Source: Hyphomonas sp. (GTDB taxonomy: Bacteria; Pseudomonadota; Alphaproteobacteria; Caulobacterales; Hyphomonadaceae). Taken from it: a stretch of DNA of 17,793 nt. Positions 15,322 to 17,793 of this stretch are shown here, in pieces (position 1 is the first letter of the stretch; each line of letters starts with the position of its first letter). The notes below the pieces were generated by a model that was not told the origin of the DNA, ran no database searches, and was given only the letters and a program-made list of their open reading frames with translations. A program made the position numbers and the translations under genes. The stretch spans positions 1 to 17,793 of the forward strand of contig JANSXJ010000031.1 of the NCBI GenBank assembly GCA_024743015.1, written 5' to 3'.

Positions 15322-15855
15322 TTATTCTGGCACTTCGAAAATATGCGCGATCATATGCGTTCCTTCGAACACTGCTGTGTCTTCAACATTGATCCCATCC
15401 TCGACAAAGACAAAATCAAGAACGCGGTCATTGTCGACATCACTGTGCAACATGACCAGAAACTTGCGCCCTGCGTCCGCCGGCGTGTCTAGACGTATGG
15501 TGACGTTTTCGTTTGTCCCGGCGTTCAGATAGGTAAAGCCGGAGACCACATCACCATTTGGGCGACCATCCATGACCGGGTGCAACACGATAAAGCCAGG
15601 GTTTTCGATCACCACCTGAGGAAATGTCAGGGCCACGGAGTCGCCTCGAAACGCTGACACGTCGCCGCCATCCACGCGCACCTCGGAGAATTGCGTCACA
15701 CCTTCCGAACGCGTCATCCCTTCGATCTCGATCATGTTCGCCTCTCCATTGCCCATGGTGATTTGCGGAGGCGCGGCGGGCGCATCCTGAGCAGTGGCGC
15801 ACCCCGCTGAGACGAAGGCAACGGAAAGCGCGGCCAAGGTGGTTTTTGAAAACAT
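15322..15855 (-). CDS. Exported DUF7282-like protein
   Basis: From the chosen ATG this is a 177-residue protein with a signal peptide, MFSKTTLAALSVAFVSAGCATAQ. Cleavage could be at Cys19 (lipobox SAGC, atypical at -3) or by signal peptidase I after ATA (20-22). The mature part contains GFIVLHP, the motif LNAGTNENVTIRLDTP, FLVMLHSDVDNDRVLDF and a C-terminal GTHMIAHIFEVPE; this arrangement resembles DUF7282, best known from haloarchaeal surface proteins. Function is unknown. The start is chosen because AAGGGA lies 8 bases upstream and the signal begins there; a longer frame to 15900 is unlikely. It follows the nuclease-like gene on the same strand, 41 bases after that gene's stop, so the two are probably co-transcribed. 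Confidence 0.75.
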   Translation of the reverse strand: MFSKTTLAALSVAFVSAGCATAQDAPAAPPQITMGNGEANMIEIEGMTRSEGVTQFSEVRVDGGDVSAFRGDSVALTFPQVVIENPGFIVLHPVMDGRPNGDVVSGFTYLNAGTNENVTIRLDTPADAGRKFLVMLHSDVDNDRVLDFVFVEDGINVEDTAVFEGTHMIAHIFEVPE

Positions 15856-15896
15856 AATGAGGGTCCCTTCCTGTTCGACGCTCACCCTAGGGTGGA

Positions 15897-16367
15897 TCAC
15901 TCAGCCTGTGTAGGGCCTTGCGGGACTTCAAGGCGAGCGCACCAATCCGGTTTCCTGGTGAGCGCCCGGCGCCCCTTATGAGGCCACGGACCGAGGTGGC
16001 CTGCGTCGATCCCGGCCTGGCCCACATCGACGCCATCCGCTGACAGGGTAATAACGTCACGCTCATAACGGTCGGGGCCTGAATTGCTGGTGATGATCAG
16101 TTCGGCATCGCGCGTCAGTTCAACCATGAAGGCTTTGGCCTCGAACCCGATCTCGCGTTCGGCTTCACATTTGGCGCCGCCACGCGCGCCGACTCCACCC
16201 GTTTCGGGAGCATCCACATCGGCGAGGCGAAATTTCATCCCGTCAATGCGTCCGCTATCCCCGTCAGACCAATAGATCGATTGGGCGGGCGCCGTTGAGA
16301 CCGTGGTCACCTGCGGATCAGCGCAAGCGGCCAGAACCAGGAAGGCAGGAATACAGATGCGTTTCAT
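15897..16367 (-). CDS. Thermonuclease-like (SNase family) lipoprotein
   Basis: This 156-residue protein has a lipoprotein signal MKRICIPAFLVLAAC (lipobox LAAC, Cys15) and a staphylococcal-nuclease fold domain. Seen: SDGDSGRI (34-41) matching the DGDT calcium loop, FRLADVDAPE (46-55) holding the expected Arg47, Asp52 and Glu55, a Cys at 67 in KCEAE, and DRYERDV (99-105) with the second catalytic arginine (Arg103). A DWC motif (141-143) may form a disulfide with Cys67. All key residues of the nuclease site are present, so a calcium-dependent nuclease at the cell envelope is plausible; smaller SNase-like proteins without nuclease activity also exist. It is first of a leftward pair with the DUF7282-like gene and divergent from the flavodoxin-like gene. 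Confidence 0.85.
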   Translation of the reverse strand: MKRICIPAFLVLAACADPQVTTVSTAPAQSIYWSDGDSGRIDGMKFRLADVDAPETGGVGARGGAKCEAEREIGFEAKAFMVELTRDAELIITSNSGPDRYERDVITLSADGVDVGQAGIDAGHLGPWPHKGRRALTRKPDWCARLEVPQGPTQAE

Positions 16368-16433
16368 GCCCGCTTAGTGCCGCGATTCGTGAGACACTCA
16401 GACAAGATTTATCGGGCGATCCAGCCCCTTGGC

Positions 16434-16449
16434 CTGATCCGCGGATCAG
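16434..16449. repeat. Perfect 16-bp palindrome upstream of the flavodoxin-like gene
   Basis: CTGATCCGCGGATCAG is fully self-complementary. It lies 12 bases before the ATG at 16462 and just ahead of AGAAGG, in the divergent region shared with the nuclease-like gene. It could be an operator, or a hairpin that affects access to the ribosome site. Confidence 0.5.
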
Positions 16450-16461
16450 CTAGAAGGATGC

Positions 16462-16947
16462 ATGGCTTCGCTTTTAATCGTCTATCATTCGCGCACGAAC
16501 GGGACGCAGCAAATGGCCGCGGCGGCTTATGCTGCAGCGCAGGAGGATGCGGATACGCGCCTGGTCCGCGCCGAAGATGCGAGCGCTGAAGATCTACTCG
16601 CCTCAGACGGCTACCTGTTCGCAGCGCCGGAGAATCTCGCCTCCTTATCGGGCGCGATGAAAGAGTTCTTCGATCGCTGCTATTACCCGGTCCTGGGCAA
16701 GCTGGAAGGTCGGCCGTACGCGCAGATGATTTGTGCAGGATCCGACGGTGAAAACGCCGTCCGGCAGCTCGCACGCATCGCCACGGGTTGGCGTCTGAAA
16801 GCGGTGCAGCCGCCCTTGATTATCTGTACCCACGCTCAGTCCGAGACTGAAATCCTAGCCGAGAAAACCATATCAGACGCCGACCTGGAAAAATGCCGTG
16901 CCCTGGGCGGTGCCTTGTCTGCCGGGCTGTCAATGGGCGTCTTCTGA
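16462..16947 (+). CDS. Flavodoxin-like / NAD(P)H-dependent FMN protein
   Basis: This 161-residue protein has a flavodoxin-like fold. The N-terminal strand and FMN-phosphate loop are LLIVYHSRTNGTQQMA (4-19; compare S-x-T-G-N/x-T), followed by an acidic helix, LLASDGYLFAAPENLASLSGAMKEFFDRCYYP (45-76) covering the second flavin loop, and a MICAGSDGENAVRQLARI segment (89-106). Such proteins carry electrons or reduce quinones with bound FMN in the cytoplasm. Length is normal for the small flavodoxin/NADPH-FMN reductase superfamily. AGAAGG lies 5 bases before the ATG. It converges with a TfoX-N-like gene, 9 bases away. The partner reductase or oxidant is not evident. Confidence 0.8.
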   Translation: MASLLIVYHSRTNGTQQMAAAAYAAAQEDADTRLVRAEDASAEDLLASDGYLFAAPENLASLSGAMKEFFDRCYYPVLGKLEGRPYAQMICAGSDGENAVRQLARIATGWRLKAVQPPLIICTHAQSETEILAEKTISDADLEKCRALGGALSAGLSMGVF

Positions 16948-16956
16948 AACGGGGTT

Positions 16957-17295
16957 CTAGGTCTTCTTACCGCCGGGTGGCATGGCCGACACGAAAGCCA
17001 GTCCTTCTTGCAGAAGCGTTTCGGTCAAACCCGAAACGCTCAACATCTCCTCTGTCAGGCACACATAATCCCGCATCGTCGCACCATAGGATTTGAAGGG
17101 TCCGGCACCGTAGAGATCGAGCAGTTCTTTCTGTCGCGGTTTGGGCAGCCGGATCCCAAGTTGGTCATCCTTGTTGATCTGACTGAACATATGGCCATTT
17201 GCAGATGTATAGGGGTTGGCTTTGCCTTTTCGCTCTATTCCGGGCGCGGCGGCGATCGCCTGTTCAAAATGCGCGATGAGATCGTCACGGGTCAT
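16957..17295 (-). CDS. Small TfoX-N-like protein
   Basis: This 112-residue protein seems related to the TfoX N-terminal domain group (named after the competence regulator TfoX/Sxy), through RKGKANPYTSANGHMFSQIN (22-41), QLGIRLPKPRQKELLDLYGAGPFKSYGATMRDYVCL (45-80) and a C-terminal helix. Related small proteins are found across bacteria and have no established role; the name does not imply a competence function here. No signal peptide or transmembrane segment is seen. No clear ribosome site is visible before the ATG. It lies 29 bases downstream of the PilZ gene on the same strand and may be co-transcribed with it. Confidence 0.6.
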   Translation of the reverse strand: MTRDDLIAHFEQAIAAAPGIERKGKANPYTSANGHMFSQINKDDQLGIRLPKPRQKELLDLYGAGPFKSYGATMRDYVCLTEEMLSVSGLTETLLQEGLAFVSAMPPGGKKT

Positions 17296-17324
17296 TCGAG
17301 GAGATTAGCACAAATCGTGCGCGA

Positions 17325-17678
17325 TCAACGAGGCGACTTTTTCGCTGGGGCAATGAATTCCAGTCCTGCGTCAAATGTGGTCTGCCAAACCACCCGCGCG
17401 AACCGGTGCAAACCGATGCGCGATGCCTTGATTTTGACGATGCGGGGCAGCGTTCCCCGGGTTCGACGCCGAATGCGCGCGCCTGACTGCGAGACGTCGA
17501 GAATTATCGCTTCCCAGGTCGCGCCGTCCTCGGAATAAAGCGTGCACACACACCACACGCCCTTGCGCTCTCCACGGCGTTTTTCGGTCTGCGGACGCAG
17601 AACCGGTATCGGGACCTTCGCCACTGAGCCCGCCGCGCGGACCAGATCAACCTTCGCTCTCGACTTGGACGAAAACAT
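17325..17678 (-). CDS. PilZ domain protein
   Basis: This 117-residue single-domain protein carries the PilZ signature, usually associated with cyclic di-GMP binding: RRGER (34-38, RxxxR) followed by DVSQSGARI (61-69, D/NxSxxG), and strands TWEAIIL and RVVWQTTFDAGLEFI at the C-terminus. PilZ proteins pass on c-di-GMP signals to motility, adhesion or polysaccharide synthesis machinery. The first 30 residues are basic and probably flexible. The ATG is preceded by GAGAGAAG. Both binding motifs are present, so nucleotide binding is likely, but the partner is unknown. The adjacent TfoX-N-like gene is 29 bases downstream. Confidence 0.85.
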   Translation of the reverse strand: MFSSKSRAKVDLVRAAGSVAKVPIPVLRPQTEKRRGERKGVWCVCTLYSEDGATWEAIILDVSQSGARIRRRTRGTLPRIVKIKASRIGLHRFARVVWQTTFDAGLEFIAPAKKSPR

Positions 17679-17745
17679 CTCAAACTTCTCTCTAATCGAA
17701 AGAAGATAAGATATTTCTCGTTAAGGTTGAATTACCGAATCTGAC

Positions 17746-17770
17746 AGGTGCTGCACGGCTCGCAGCACCT
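17746..17770. repeat. Strong stem-loop near the right edge
   Basis: AGGTGCTGC and GCAGCACCT form a perfect 9-bp stem with the 7-base loop ACGGCTC. It lies 67 bases upstream of the PilZ start. There is no T-run on either side, so it could be a transcript 3' end of a gene beyond the window, an operator, or a small RNA element. Confidence 0.55.
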
Positions 17771-17793
17771 ATCGAGAGTTCAGCTAGCCCTGT

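Noticed and set aside
1..17793. Mobile elements, CRISPR array, tRNA or phage defence genes
   Set aside because: I saw no transposase, integrase, spaced direct-repeat array, cloverleaf gene or known defence domain in the window.

Overview
The window reads as an ordinary chromosomal segment of an alphaproteobacterium. GC content is high, genes are tightly packed, and housekeeping genes carry alphaproteobacterial-type sequences (UbiG, MnmC, ATP-dependent PckA, a single-ACT-domain threonine ammonia-lyase). Shine-Dalgarno sites are of the AGGAGG type, and several promoter-like sites resemble the Caulobacter housekeeping pattern (TTGAC...GCTA). I would guess the Caulobacterales/Hyphomonadaceae neighbourhood; this is inference from protein style only. 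There is no insertion sequence, integrase, CRISPR array, tRNA or rRNA that I can see, and no gap longer than about 250 bases.

Left part (1-5836): ubiG and a DUF924 gene form an overlapping rightward pair. They run head-on into a leftward pair, ilvA followed by a lipoprotein with three FKBP prolyl-isomerase domains. Divergent from ilvA is rimM, standing alone without its usual rpsP/trmD partners. Its stop codon shares a CTAG tetranucleotide with the stop codon of a convergent long GST-like gene. Central part (5837-12498): a lipid-anchored methyltransferase-like protein points left. A rightward series follows: a PaaI-type thioesterase, galE, a type-II 3-hydroxyacyl-CoA dehydrogenase-like SDR lacking some catalytic residues, a GT4 glycosyltransferase preceded by a possible 17-codon coupled leader ORF, and the bifunctional tRNA-modification gene mnmC.

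Right part (12499-17793): pckA lies behind a 240-base region holding direct repeats and hairpins, and it ends in a strong intrinsic terminator. A membrane-anchored glycerophosphodiesterase-like gene follows. Leftward of it is a pair of small exported proteins (DUF7282-like and a staphylococcal-nuclease-like lipoprotein). Then come a flavodoxin-like gene behind a perfect 16-bp palindrome, a TfoX-N-like protein and a PilZ-domain protein.

The genes do not assemble into one new pathway. Recurring themes are cell-envelope proteins (three clear lipoproteins, one ambiguous exported protein and one membrane-anchored hydrolase), translation and tRNA maturation (rimM, mnmC), and central metabolism (ilvA, pckA, ubiG). 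I did not find a convincing previously undescribed multi-gene system. The items most worth a second look are the triple-FKBP lipoprotein, the exported methyltransferase-like protein, the SDR and phosphodiesterase with altered active sites, and the repeat-rich region upstream of pckA.
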